A DNA stretch of 14,992 bases, taken from positions 1-14,992 of the forward strand of contig CAZVME010000082.1 of the NCBI GenBank assembly GCA_964628835.1, read 5' to 3'. The notes beneath the pieces were generated by a model. It saw nothing but the letters and a program-made list of their open reading frames with translations. It did not search any database and had not been told where the DNA came from. Source of the DNA: JAAGZL01 sp964628835 (GTDB lineage: Bacteria > Pseudomonadota > Gammaproteobacteria > Chromatiales > Chromatiaceae). Both the position numbers and the translations under genes were made by a program. This document shows positions 7,763-14,992 of the stretch, one piece after another (positions within the stretch are counted from its first letter, which is position 1; each line of letters starts with the position of its first letter).

Positions 7763-8856
7763 CAAAGATCCGTTAATGCCTCGATAACATAGTCCTGCTG
7801 CTCAACAGTCAAGGTAGGATACATGGGGATTGAAAAGATCTGTTTAGCGGCAAGCTCGGTATGCGGTAAATCACCCTGTCTGTATCCCAGATGCTCATAT
7901 GCTTTCATCGTATGTATTGGCCATGGATAGCTGATATTAACAAAAATATCCCTGGCCCTAAGTGATTCGATTATGCTGTCACGTTGCGGATGGCGGCACA
8001 CATATAGATAGTATACGTGCTTGTTGCTACCTGAGACCTTGGGCAGTACCAAACCGGTTGCTGCAAGTTTGCGATCGTACTTTTCTGCCAGTGCCCTGCG
8101 TTTGTCGATATAGGTTTCTATTCTGCGAAGTTTAAAGCGAAGAATGGCCGCGTGCACCTCATCCAGCCTTGAATTGTAACCATGCTCAATTGCATCATAG
8201 GTGCTCTCCATACCGTAGAAGCGCAGACGGCGAACTTTTTCGGCATGTTTTAAGGCATTGGTAACTACCATACCGCCATCGCCATAACCACCGAGCGGCT
8301 TGGTTGGATAAAATGAAAAGGCCGAGTAGTCGGACATGGAGCCGGCTTTACGGCCCTTATATTCTGCGCCATGGCTTTGCGCGCAATCTTCTAAGATAGA
8401 CAGATTATGTTGTTTGGCGAGGCTGCAGACTTTGTCCATGTCTACGCATTGTCCAAACAAATGAACCGGGAGAATGCATTTTGTTTTCCTGCTTATTAAT
8501 GCCGGCAACAGGTTAACATCCATAAGGTATGTCAGGGGATTAATGTCACAAAAAACAGGGGTGGCCCCAGTTGATACAATGGCTGATACCGTCGGAACTG
8601 CAGTGTTTGATACGGTAATAACTTCGTCGCCTTCACCGATGCCAAGTCCTTTCAGTGCCAGAAAAAGGGCGTCGGTGGCACTATTAACGCCGATTCCATA
8701 TTTACAACCGCAATAATTTGAAAACTCTTTCTCAAAGGCAGCGACATTGTTACCCAGAATTAATTCTCCTGATTCAAAGACTGACTCCACAGTCTTTAAT
8801 ATGTCTTGCTTTTCCTCGGCATATTCTTCGAGATAACTCCAAACGCTAACTTTCAT
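7759..8856 (-). CDS. DegT/DnrJ/EryC1/StrS-family PLP-dependent sugar aminotransferase
   Basis: A 365-residue sugar-nucleotide aminotransferase, full length for the family. The PLP site is clear: ILEDCAQSHGAEYKG (D157 contacts the pyridine nitrogen) and FSFYPTKPLGGYGDGG (K186 forms the Schiff base). GYNSRLDEVHAAIL (about 226-239) is the family's signature near the substrate pocket. It transfers an amino group, usually from glutamate, to a 3- or 4-keto NDP-deoxyhexose. Nearest in style are the 3-aminotransferases of the FdtB/QdtB group, which fits the 3,4-ketoisomerase gene in the same operon, but C4 specificity cannot be excluded. It is the last gene of the cassette, 9 bases after the oxidoreductase stop, with a modest ribosome site. 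Confidence 0.92.
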   Translation of the reverse strand: MKVSVWSYLEEYAEEKQDILKTVESVFESGELILGNNVAAFEKEFSNYCGCKYGIGVNSATDALFLALKGLGIGEGDEVITVSNTAVPTVSAIVSTGATPVFCDINPLTYLMDVNLLPALISRKTKCILPVHLFGQCVDMDKVCSLAKQHNLSILEDCAQSHGAEYKGRKAGSMSDYSAFSFYPTKPLGGYGDGGMVVTNALKHAEKVRRLRFYGMESTYDAIEHGYNSRLDEVHAAILRFKLRRIETYIDKRRALAEKYDRKLAATGLVLPKVSGSNKHVYYLYVCRHPQRDSIIESLRARDIFVNISYPWPIHTMKAYEHLGYRQGDLPHTELAAKQIFSIPMYPTLTVEQQDYVIEALTDLC

Positions 8857-8865
8857 AGTAATTGC

Positions 8866-9822
8866 CTATCTTTCCATGGCTTGTACTAGCTTTGCCATCG
8901 CTAATGCATCTTCTCGAAGGCTTTCACTGTACTCGTGCCAGTCTTTTCTGCCGATTGCACCAGCAACGGCAGTAATGAATTCGACGGGTGCATTGCAAGG
9001 AGCAATGGAAGTCTTGCTGTATTTTCCCTGGTGCTGAATTCTGAGGGTGTTACTGAAATCGTACGGGGTTGTATAGAGCCGATCCAATTCAATAGTCATA
9101 CCCCGTCCCATAATACTGGCGGTGTTCCTATATTCGGTTTCAAAGCCGAAATGTCCTATCACCGAGCGTCCCACAGGGAATTTCGCCATCATTGAAAAGC
9201 CAGTTTCAACGCCGGTTTTTGGGTGTCTATTGGTTACATGAGCCGAGATGGAATCCACAGTGTCCTCAAACAGAAAGCGGCCAATTGAGATAGCATAGGG
9301 CCCAAGGTCCCAGATGGCTCCACCACCCATATGTTTCTGGTTACGGAAATTGCTTTTATCAAGGGGAGGAAAACTGAAGGTGGTAACAATCTTCTCTGGC
9401 CTGATGCTGGTGTCGGCGAAGGTAGTGCGGATGCTATCCAGTTGTGTATGTGCAGCATAAACCAGCGCTTCAGCCAGACACAGTTTCTTGCTGTCCGCCA
9501 GATCAAGTAATCTGCTGACATCTGCCAGATTCACACATGCCGGTTTGTCGACAATAACATGGCAGTTCTTCACCAAGCATTTTTCTATCCAGGTAGCATG
9601 TAAATTGTTGACCAGGGAGATGTAAACGATATCAGGCGAGAAAGTCTTGATAGCGTATTCGTAATCCAGAAAATAATCTGTAATTACAGGAAATTCCATC
9701 CCCTGGCTTTTTCCCCGTCTTTTCGAAGCCACTCCTATCCTGGAAAACACCTCGCAGGATGGCAGAAAAGGCAAAATTCTTTCCCTGACAAAATTTGAGA
9801 ATCCCAGGAATAGAATGCGCAT
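8866..9822 (-). CDS. Gfo/Idh/MocA-family oxidoreductase, likely NDP-sugar 3-ketoreductase
   Basis: A 318-residue NAD(P)-dependent oxidoreductase. The N-terminal Rossmann fold begins MRILFLGFSNFV; the usual GxGxxG is reduced to G-F-S-N, as in some sugar ketoreductases. IVYISLVNNLH is followed by the DKPA motif (92-95; K93, normally E-K-P). GGGAIWDLGPYAIS (167-179) is the substrate-domain signature, with D172 and Y176 where KijD10/SpnN-type 3-ketoreductases have catalytic residues. With the 2,3-dehydratase just upstream, its probable job is to reduce the 3-keto group of an NDP-3,4-diketo-2,6-dideoxyhexose. It starts 8 bases after the dehydratase stop and ends 9 bases before the aminotransferase start. 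The ribosome site is weak, consistent with translational coupling. Confidence 0.87.
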   Translation of the reverse strand: MRILFLGFSNFVRERILPFLPSCEVFSRIGVASKRRGKSQGMEFPVITDYFLDYEYAIKTFSPDIVYISLVNNLHATWIEKCLVKNCHVIVDKPACVNLADVSRLLDLADSKKLCLAEALVYAAHTQLDSIRTTFADTSIRPEKIVTTFSFPPLDKSNFRNQKHMGGGAIWDLGPYAISIGRFLFEDTVDSISAHVTNRHPKTGVETGFSMMAKFPVGRSVIGHFGFETEYRNTASIMGRGMTIELDRLYTTPYDFSNTLRIQHQGKYSKTSIAPCNAPVEFITAVAGAIGRKDWHEYSESLREDALAMAKLVQAMER

Positions 9823-9830
9823 GTTGGCGA

Positions 9831-11273
9831 TCAGGTGAAGCGAAGAAACAACGATGACAATAGTGTTCTGGTGTCAACCGTGCATAGGCCGAGTTTCTGG
9901 TATTCCTCTATCTGGTAGAGGCTCATCCAGATAAAATTATCCGGAATCTCACTGTCATCAATATGAGCCACCTGAACAATCATGTTTCGATTCTGATACT
10001 GATAGAATCTGCCACCTTCTTCTGACTGAATGGTGTCGCAAATCACTGTCATCGGATCTGGATCCATAAAATATTCCAGGAATGCATAATCTCTGTTCCA
10101 TTTTTTCCATTTATAGTGATAGTTGGAGCAAGACACCGTCGGGGTCAGCTCGATACTCAATCGGCTGCCGGCTTCAACTCTTGCCTGCACTAGAAAGTGC
10201 ATTTTATTATCAATTGTTCTGGTGATAAAACCAATGAGGCCAAGCGCATCGTCTTTCAGCAAGGGTTGATCCCATTCCGTCACTTCCCGGCTGCTTGCCT
10301 GAACATTAACCGCGATAACTGAAAAAAAAGGTTCAGACTTGTGTCTTATTTTGTCGTCATGTATTTCCCAATCATTCAGGTCAAGCAATTGTTTTAGCCT
10401 GGACTTGATGGGATATTTTCGTTTTATAGCGGCAAGCCATGCATCGATCTCTGAATGATCGACATGGGTATTGCCTGTATTCTGGCTTGATTTGATGATT
10501 TCACATGAAAAGTCATCTAGTTGAATCCCGGGATACTCTTTTGACAGCAGTTCCAGTACGTCGGTATCCTTTCCACCGCTGGTGTCTGTTCTGAATCCTG
10601 GAATGCAGGACAAAACCGAGCGGGAATCCATATTAACGATATTGTTTCTTTGCAGAAGCAATTTAATCTCTCTTAACGTGAGCCAGTGGAAGCCGTCTTT
10701 CACTGGTACTTCCTCGGTTACATCGATTATTACATTGCGGTTTTGTTTTTTGTAAAACCTGGCGCCTTGCTCGGATTGCAGCTGGTCAACAACGACTGCT
10801 GATTTCCCATTCTCCTGGAAATATTCAATGTAGTGTTGACTCTGTCCACCGTGCACTTTCCTTATATTGCTATAGGTAGCCTGAACCGTGGGGGATAAGT
10901 GAACCATGCCAACATTACCAGGCTCGATTTTAGCTTGCATTAAAAAGTACCGCACACCGGAAAATTGCTTGGTTAATATTCCAAGCAAGCCGACCTCAGG
11001 TTGATTGATAATTGGCTGGTCCCATGTGGCGCTGAAGCGGGTATTTAAATCAACATCGATTCCCTCAATACTGAAAAATCGCCCACTATTGTGCGCCAAG
11101 CTGCCCGCAGAATTAAGTGACCATTGCTTCATATCATCGAAATTGATCGGGGAAACTCTAAAGTCACTATTGGATTTGATTTCGTCAAACCAGTGATCAA
11201 AACTACTGAATGCCTGGAAGCGGTTTTCCCTTGCCAACATGGAACTGAGGAAGGTGGCACCAGTTTTATCCAC
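9831..11273 (-). CDS. NDP-hexose 2,3-dehydratase
   Basis: A 480-residue protein made of two tandem copies of the family domain at a constant offset of 250 residues: WDQP at 84 and 334, LSPTV/LTPTV at 126 and 376, and (L/I)QSE(Q/E)G.RFY..QNRN from about 165 and 415. Both the length and the internal duplication are those of NDP-hexose 2,3-dehydratases (TylCVI, SpnO, EvaB, DnmT types). These eliminate water from NDP-4-keto-6-deoxyglucose to give a 3,4-diketo-2,6-dideoxy sugar, the committed step to 2-deoxysugars. The start is GTG: GGAG lies 8 bases upstream, and the GTG overlaps the isomerase stop by one base (TAGTG), a coupled junction. The enzyme is common in actinomycete antibiotic clusters and much less expected in a Gram-negative surface-glycan setting. 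Confidence 0.9.
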   Translation of the reverse strand: MDKTGATFLSSMLARENRFQAFSSFDHWFDEIKSNSDFRVSPINFDDMKQWSLNSAGSLAHNSGRFFSIEGIDVDLNTRFSATWDQPIINQPEVGLLGILTKQFSGVRYFLMQAKIEPGNVGMVHLSPTVQATYSNIRKVHGGQSQHYIEYFQENGKSAVVVDQLQSEQGARFYKKQNRNVIIDVTEEVPVKDGFHWLTLREIKLLLQRNNIVNMDSRSVLSCIPGFRTDTSGGKDTDVLELLSKEYPGIQLDDFSCEIIKSSQNTGNTHVDHSEIDAWLAAIKRKYPIKSRLKQLLDLNDWEIHDDKIRHKSEPFFSVIAVNVQASSREVTEWDQPLLKDDALGLIGFITRTIDNKMHFLVQARVEAGSRLSIELTPTVSCSNYHYKWKKWNRDYAFLEYFMDPDPMTVICDTIQSEEGGRFYQYQNRNMIVQVAHIDDSEIPDNFIWMSLYQIEEYQKLGLCTVDTRTLLSSLFLRFT

Positions 11274-11713
11274 TAGGGCTTCTCCACGTTGTAATGGTCC
11301 TTTATATAATCTAGATATTGCTCGATGTTGCGCAATGACATAGACATTTCATAAAATGTGTTGGCCAATACCAAGCAAACAGCGTCCTGGGATATATTGC
11401 GAATTTCAATAAATGTCAGCCTTGGTATGTATAGGCCTTTGCAGGGATCATCCATGGTGTACTCGCAGGTGGATGTGTCGGGAAAGATAAGCTTGAAGGA
11501 CATGGACCCATGGGCAGCGACTACTACCTGATCAGTTTCAATGTGGCTGTGTCCACCCCTGTCCCTGACCATATGATGCATAAAAAAAACGCGCCGTATA
11601 TCAATGGGTATATCACTGATTTGTTCAACTGAGGTCAGTACACCACGATTGTCCTTGTAGGAGGGTAAATCAATTAAACAGGCCGATTTGTTGAGTGTTG
11701 CGTGGCTGGTCAC
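11273..11713 (-). CDS. cupin sugar 3,4-ketoisomerase (FdtA/QdtA/WxcM-like)
   Basis: A 146-residue single cupin domain. It begins with the family's opening (CLIDLPSYKDNRGVLTSVEQ) and contains DIRRVFFMHHM and the signature RGGHSHIETDQ (about 52-62), in which H55 and H57 match the catalytic histidine pair of the RGxHAHK..Q motif. Family members shift the keto group of dTDP-4-keto-6-deoxyglucose from C4 to C3 ahead of a 3-aminotransferase. The usual second-half motif (PxxWHDM) is diverged here to IPRLTFIEI, so substrate or activity may differ. The start is GTG with only a weak ribosome site; no better in-frame start exists nearby. It is the first gene of the four-gene sugar operon and overlaps the dehydratase start by one base. 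Confidence 0.85.
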   Translation of the reverse strand: MTSHATLNKSACLIDLPSYKDNRGVLTSVEQISDIPIDIRRVFFMHHMVRDRGGHSHIETDQVVVAAHGSMSFKLIFPDTSTCEYTMDDPCKGLYIPRLTFIEIRNISQDAVCLVLANTFYEMSMSLRNIEQYLDYIKDHYNVEKP

Positions 11714-11752
11714 GTGGCAATCCCGATTAATATGCTGAAAGACACTATTGTT

Positions 11753-11770
11753 TTACCTGCATGCAGGTAA
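11753..11770. promoter_or_regulatory. 18-bp perfect palindrome upstream of the sugar operon
   Basis: TTACCTGCATGCAGGTAA is a perfect palindrome with no central spacer, centred about 48 bases upstream of the isomerase GTG. The position and dyad symmetry fit a repressor or activator operator. A terminator is unlikely because neither side has a T-run in the right place. The binding protein is unknown. Confidence 0.4.
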
Positions 11771-12223
11771 CCTATTGAATTGTGTGTCTATCCAGGATGA
11801 ATCTTAACTGATGTGCACGCTGTAATACAGGTTTTCACTTTTGTTGTGCCGTTGCGCAGGGCGGTTTCAACTACGGTATCCGAGTTATGCCACAATGCCA
11901 CTGGATCGGTGAGAATCAATTCCTGCCTGTCTGGACACGATTGCCGGCACAGCGGCTGTGGTAACCGATATGTGGGCAGTCCCATTCAACCATTGTACAG
12001 ACACGATTGCGTACCAGTGCTGGCATATAGTGCGTTTTCGTGAGTTCTTGCTGGGAACAATATTGCTGGTAGCCTCGGCCGAGTATTAGTAAGAACGCCA
12101 CCTACTTCAATGCCCCCAGGCATGGAACCTAGCCCATGAAACCACGATAGAGTAACTTAATTCCATATGTCTCTTAGAAACTGCGCATCAAACGTTTTTC
12201 GAGGCGGTTTCAGAAACGGCATC
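11771..12223. other. stretch without a recognisable gene, coding-like on the minus strand
   Basis: Several minus-strand frames are open for 50-65 codons and read like eroded protein (for example LILTDPVALWHNSDTVVETA, and in another frame GTAHISVTTAAVPAIVSRQA), but none has a ribosome site or a family I recognise, and no frame continues across the stretch. It is most likely a decayed gene, or an intergenic region with the operon's promoter at its left end. Confidence 0.4.
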
Positions 12224-13159
12224 CTAACCATTGCCTTGGCCACGTTCCTTATGGTGGAAGAGCATCGGTTCAGGATAGCGGCCTGCATTTACACCGAGGT
12301 AACGGAACTTTCGGAAGCGATTCCAGTCACCCGGCTCCTTGAATCGATAGGCGCTGATATCTGAGGGAATGTGTTTAAACCAGCGATGGTAGAACACTGA
12401 GGAGGTAGTAATCTGCCCTTTTGCGAATTCGGGCGCTTCTATCAATTCCCATCTGCCGATTTTATTTTCGTAATGAAACGGGTGCCAAACAAAATCGTAG
12501 CGGTTCTCCTGTATGAACCCCAGTAATTTTTCGATCCGGTCAAGCGGGTAAAAATCATCGTCGTCAAGGTGCGTGATGAAATGCCCTTGGGCCAGTGAAA
12601 GCGCATGATTCTCCGGTTTTATACCCGCGACTGTCCAGTGAAGATAGGAGTCATCAGGATATGCGCCACGTTTGTCCAAGTTGATGAACGTTAAGCGCGG
12701 GTCATCAATTCTGGCAAGGCGTTCTTCAGTGTCATCCTGGCAGTCATCCCCCACAACAATCAGCTCTAGATTGCGATAAGTCTGCTTAAGCACTGAGGGA
12801 ATGGCACGTTCAGCGAGCAGCTTTCCACGGTTGTACGTGGCGATACAGATTGAGACAAGTGGCTCAGGTTCGTTAAATACAGTTTGGTATTCAGCTGTTT
12901 TTCGATCCTTCAGCCAGCTGTCAAGCAGACTGTCATTCATATCAATGCGACAGCGCAACGTGTCCAGCTCGAGTTCATACCTCTTTAAGCGACGTTCCAA
13001 GCGTTTAATACGTTTTCTGAAGAACATAAGTTTGGAAGTACTATCAAAAAAATAGGAAGATACCAAATTTGGCGTTTTTTTCAAGTGGAGCTGGGCTAAA
13101 CGATGCGATCCAGCTGAAAAATCCAGATCTGTATCACCCAGCTTTACAATTGTTTTCAA
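12224..13159 (-). CDS. glycosyltransferase family 2 (GT-A fold)
   Basis: The GT2 catalytic domain starts at about residue 101 with LVSICIATYNRG, continues QTYRNLELIVVGDDCQDDT, and carries the metal-binding DxD-type cluster as THLDDDDFYP (D199-D202). The later conserved blocks WHPFHY, GQITTSSVFYHRWF and EPGDWNRFRKFRYLG are those of a distinct GT2 subgroup seen in polysaccharide loci, so the domain is complete. Before it lies a basic, coiled-coil-like segment (about 47-95). The start is uncertain: 13159 is a TTG without a ribosome site; an ATG at 13027 (residue 45) would give 267 residues, also without one; and the frame stays open upstream to a TAA at 13244-13246, running into glycosyltransferase-like debris. 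The sugar donor is unknown; the adjacent deoxysugar cassette makes its product a plausible substrate. Confidence 0.85.
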   Translation of the reverse strand: MKTIVKLGDTDLDFSAGSHRLAQLHLKKTPNLVSSYFFDSTSKLMFFRKRIKRLERRLKRYELELDTLRCRIDMNDSLLDSWLKDRKTAEYQTVFNEPEPLVSICIATYNRGKLLAERAIPSVLKQTYRNLELIVVGDDCQDDTEERLARIDDPRLTFINLDKRGAYPDDSYLHWTVAGIKPENHALSLAQGHFITHLDDDDFYPLDRIEKLLGFIQENRYDFVWHPFHYENKIGRWELIEAPEFAKGQITTSSVFYHRWFKHIPSDISAYRFKEPGDWNRFRKFRYLGVNAGRYPEPMLFHHKERGQGNG

Positions 13160-13320
13160 AAGCGGATCTTCATAGATTTGGTAAATTGCAGATGGCTCGG
13201 CGCACTCAGGTGTAAATATAAAAAAAGACGATTCAATTGACCATTATCCAGCAGCTGTGACGAGTGAAAGTGATAGAAAATAAGTGGTACACCACCTACC
13301 GTCTTATTATTATTGATGAG
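13160..13320 (-). pseudogene. C-terminal remnant of another glycosyltransferase-like protein, fused in frame to the GT2 ORF
   Basis: Upstream of the GT2 gene one minus frame reads NNNKTVGGVPLIFYHFHSSQ, then LLDNGQLNRLF. This resembles the NG.PL.F(Y/F)HFH segment near the C-terminus of a common family of nucleotide-sugar transferase-like proteins (often preceded by a WNLH motif). At the poly-A/T tract (13220-13226) the natural continuation moves by one base into the GT2 frame (IFTPECAEPSAIYQIYEDPL), like the helical tail of such proteins, and then runs without a stop into the GT2 ORF. No N-terminal part is visible upstream. This looks like a truncated, frameshifted gene whose tail has merged with the GT2 start. 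The family assignment is from motif memory. Confidence 0.45.
13220..13226. repeat. 7-A homopolymer at the frame change
   Basis: Seven A on the plus strand (T7 in the coding sense). This is the point where the two protein-like frames of the glycosyltransferase remnant meet. A change of one base here would join them. Confidence 0.55.
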
Positions 13321-13656
13321 ATGATGGCTGTATATTGCGTGTACAGCAAGTGGGCTAGGGAGAGACCTGTGGACTGAGGATTCCGCGCATGATCATTGGA
13401 ACTGACTGATCCATGCTGAAAAACGGCCTCTTTTCCACCGAAGTTAGTGAAATGCTTAGAAACAAGATCATTACACGACATATAAAGAGTAGGGAAAAAA
13501 TCGCTGAAAACCGAATGATCCACCCAAATTTATCAGTGCACTACTAGCATAAGTTGCTTCCGATACACTAGAATTCATGCTGGATGCCCTTTGGTCGATC
13601 TGGAAATATGACTACCACCACATTTTTCGGAAACCGTTCAACAAACAGACCTAAAA
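13321..13656. other. intergenic stretch between divergent glycosyltransferase genes
   Basis: No gene is recognised on either strand. The stretch should hold the promoter of the GT61 gene on its right, but no clear -35/-10 pair is visible. A 25-codon plus ORF (13577-13654) just before the GT61 start has no ribosome site. Confidence 0.5.
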
Positions 13657-14838
13657 ATGAACAGATGCATAAAATCACAGGCATACCAAGATGTAATCTG
13701 CCTGCCCTGCTCGGGCGCAGAAAACAACCAGATTGGTCCCGGCATAAAAGGTGGCCTTTACCAGGCGGATGGAACACCGATCCCTGAAGGGTTTCTTTAC
13801 CGGCAGAGCGCATCAGCTTGCCTGAAACAAAACGGTAATATCAGCTACAAAGGTAAAGACAATTCTCCCGTCCGCCAAATTCAATTTCCCAATGATATCG
13901 GCGAGACAAAACAGGAACTGACCGGCACATATATCTATGCGGGACTTCTGGTCAGTCACTTCGGCCATTTCCTACTAGAAAGCCTGGCACACCTATGGTT
14001 CATAAAGCTGAACCCAGATCTCCCCATTCTCTGGGTAGCCGCCCACCAGCAACAAGAACTCAGCACTTTCCAGAAAGAAATCCTGTCTCTGCTCAAAATC
14101 AAGAATACGATCCACATCCTGACTGAACAGTCGAAAATTGAAAAACTGATCGTTTCACAAACCGGCTATATGGTTTCATCGGAATTTTCGGCCTTGCAAA
14201 AGCAGGCGCTGAAAGTATTCGATCAGGTGCACCTGAAGCCTGGTAAGAAGCTTTGGCTTTCCAGAAAAGATGTACTCCATGGACGGTTTCTGAATGAACA
14301 GATCCTTGAAGAGTATCTGACTTCTGAAGGCTGGACGATCTACCAGCCTGAAAAATACAGCATTACTGAGCAGCTCCAATATATCCAAGACGCCGAACAT
14401 CTGGCCGGCATCGAAGGTTCAGCCCATCATTTACTAATCTTACTGCCCGGTTATCAAGGCAAGGTATCGATTTTTCCACGCGGCCCAAAAATCAACGGTG
14501 ATTTTCTGACGATCGCAGAAATGTTGGGGCTGAAACAAACAGTTTATTTTGAAACAACAGCAGACTGTACTCCAAAGTACAGGAGCTGGCAGAAGGACTG
14601 GTGCTGGTTGGATATGAACCATGTACTGCAATGTCTAGGCATATCCCCAAAGCCAGGAGGCATATTCCGCTGGGTGTTAACCACCACCCTTCAGAACTTT
14701 CCACACCAAACCCGCTGGAAACTGGTGCTTCGGATTACCACCGAATACCTGACAAAAAAAATCAAACGGATTTCTCCGGCAAAATTTCAGTTACAGTCAG
14801 TAACTGAATCTGAGAATAGTGGTATAGCAGGTGCATGA
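13657..14838 (+). CDS. GT61 (DUF563)-like glycosyltransferase
   Basis: A 393-residue protein with the landmarks of the DUF563/GT61 family. SHFGHFLLESLAHLW (100-114) is the N-terminal signature (H..H.L.E...RLW). KLWLSRKDVLHGRFLNE (198-214) matches the conserved (L/Y)(I/W)SR...RR..NE block. EHLAGIEGSAHHLLILLPG (247-265) matches the G..GA...N..F.PG nucleotide-binding region. It is probably cytosolic and soluble, with no transmembrane segment or signal peptide. GT61 members add xylose or other sugars, and bacterial ones sit in capsule and lipopolysaccharide loci. The start is the first in-frame ATG with a plausible N-terminus; only a weak ribosome site is seen. It is transcribed away from the GT2 gene, so the two are under separate control. 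Confidence 0.8.
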   Translation: MNRCIKSQAYQDVICLPCSGAENNQIGPGIKGGLYQADGTPIPEGFLYRQSASACLKQNGNISYKGKDNSPVRQIQFPNDIGETKQELTGTYIYAGLLVSHFGHFLLESLAHLWFIKLNPDLPILWVAAHQQQELSTFQKEILSLLKIKNTIHILTEQSKIEKLIVSQTGYMVSSEFSALQKQALKVFDQVHLKPGKKLWLSRKDVLHGRFLNEQILEEYLTSEGWTIYQPEKYSITEQLQYIQDAEHLAGIEGSAHHLLILLPGYQGKVSIFPRGPKINGDFLTIAEMLGLKQTVYFETTADCTPKYRSWQKDWCWLDMNHVLQCLGISPKPGGIFRWVLTTTLQNFPHQTRWKLVLRITTEYLTKKIKRISPAKFQLQSVTESENSGIAGA

Positions 14839-14853
14839 ATATCACCCATGGGC

Positions 14854-14873
14854 TGGGTGCGCATAGGCACCCA
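14854..14873 (+). other. 7-bp stem hairpin after the GT61 gene
   Basis: TGGGTGC and GCACCCA pair perfectly around a 6-base loop, 16 bases after the GT61 stop. A T7 run occurs only 43 bases later (14916-14922), so it is not a standard rho-independent terminator, though it may protect the 3' end of the message. Confidence 0.35.
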
Positions 14874-14992
14874 CCATGCTGCTCAGTTTGATCATGGCAA
14901 GCATAGTCTACTCAGTTTTTTTAGATTTCTTTCTTTTATAGCCTGAATAAGCTGGGTATTTGTAATGATGGAATATACTACCTGTTACCAGC

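Noticed and set aside
9831..11273. The internal duplication of the dehydratase as a novel fusion
   Set aside because: The two-copy architecture is normal for the NDP-hexose 2,3-dehydratase family.
11753..11770. The palindrome as a rho-independent terminator
   Set aside because: There is no loop spacer and no following T-run in either direction, and it lies upstream of, not after, the operon.
11916..12101. 61-codon minus-strand ORF as a gene
   Set aside because: It has no ribosome site and no recognisable family, and competing open frames cover the same DNA.
13577..13654. 25-codon ORF just before the GT61 gene as a leader peptide
   Set aside because: It has no ribosome site and no attenuator-like structure, and short open frames are expected by chance.

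Overview
The window looks like an accessory stretch of a Gram-negative bacterial chromosome, most likely a gammaproteobacterium. The evidence is a periplasmic binding protein next to a membrane GGDEF/EAL protein, remnants of an RND pump and an Aas-type acyl ligase, strong Shine-Dalgarno motifs and moderate GC. The taxonomic guess rests on gene style only. I see no tRNA, rRNA, CRISPR array or intact insertion sequence.

Layout. Positions 1-277 (minus) hold the N-terminal part of a secreted DUF1223 thioredoxin-like protein, preceded by a doubtful small ORF (315-479). Positions 663-4754 (minus) hold a two-gene operon: an extracellular solute-binding protein followed 21 bases later by a transmembrane HAMP-PAS-GGDEF-EAL protein. 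No transporter genes are present, so this looks like a periplasmic-ligand-to-c-di-GMP sensor pair. Positions 4985-6266 are a decay zone: a frameshifted, internally deleted RND efflux remnant, an intact 102-aa zinc-ribbon membrane protein, and the C-terminal stump of an AMP-dependent acyl ligase. The stump still overlaps by ATGA the start of an intact metal-dependent amidohydrolase (6263-7258).

Positions 7759-11713 (minus) are the main biosynthetic unit, four tightly packed genes transcribed in the order cupin 3,4-ketoisomerase, NDP-hexose 2,3-dehydratase, Gfo/Idh/MocA oxidoreductase, DegT/DnrJ/EryC1 aminotransferase. Together they suggest an NDP-activated 2,6-dideoxy or amino-2,6-dideoxy sugar, presumably dTDP-linked, of the kind better known from actinomycete antibiotic glycosides. 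An 18-bp perfect palindrome lies just upstream. Positions 12224-13159 (minus, family 2 glycosyltransferase) and 13657-14838 (plus, GT61/DUF563-like glycosyltransferase) are divergent. The gap between them carries a broken glycosyltransferase-like gene with a frame change at a 7-A tract. The sugar cassette and the glycosyltransferases fit a surface glycan (O-antigen, capsule or glycoprotein) locus.

The number of broken genes (RND pump, acyl ligase, glycosyltransferase, and unidentified decayed DNA at 7545-7762 and 11771-12223) marks this as a rearranged accessory region. The strongest candidates for something new are the deoxy-amino-sugar cassette and the binding-protein/GGDEF-EAL pair.
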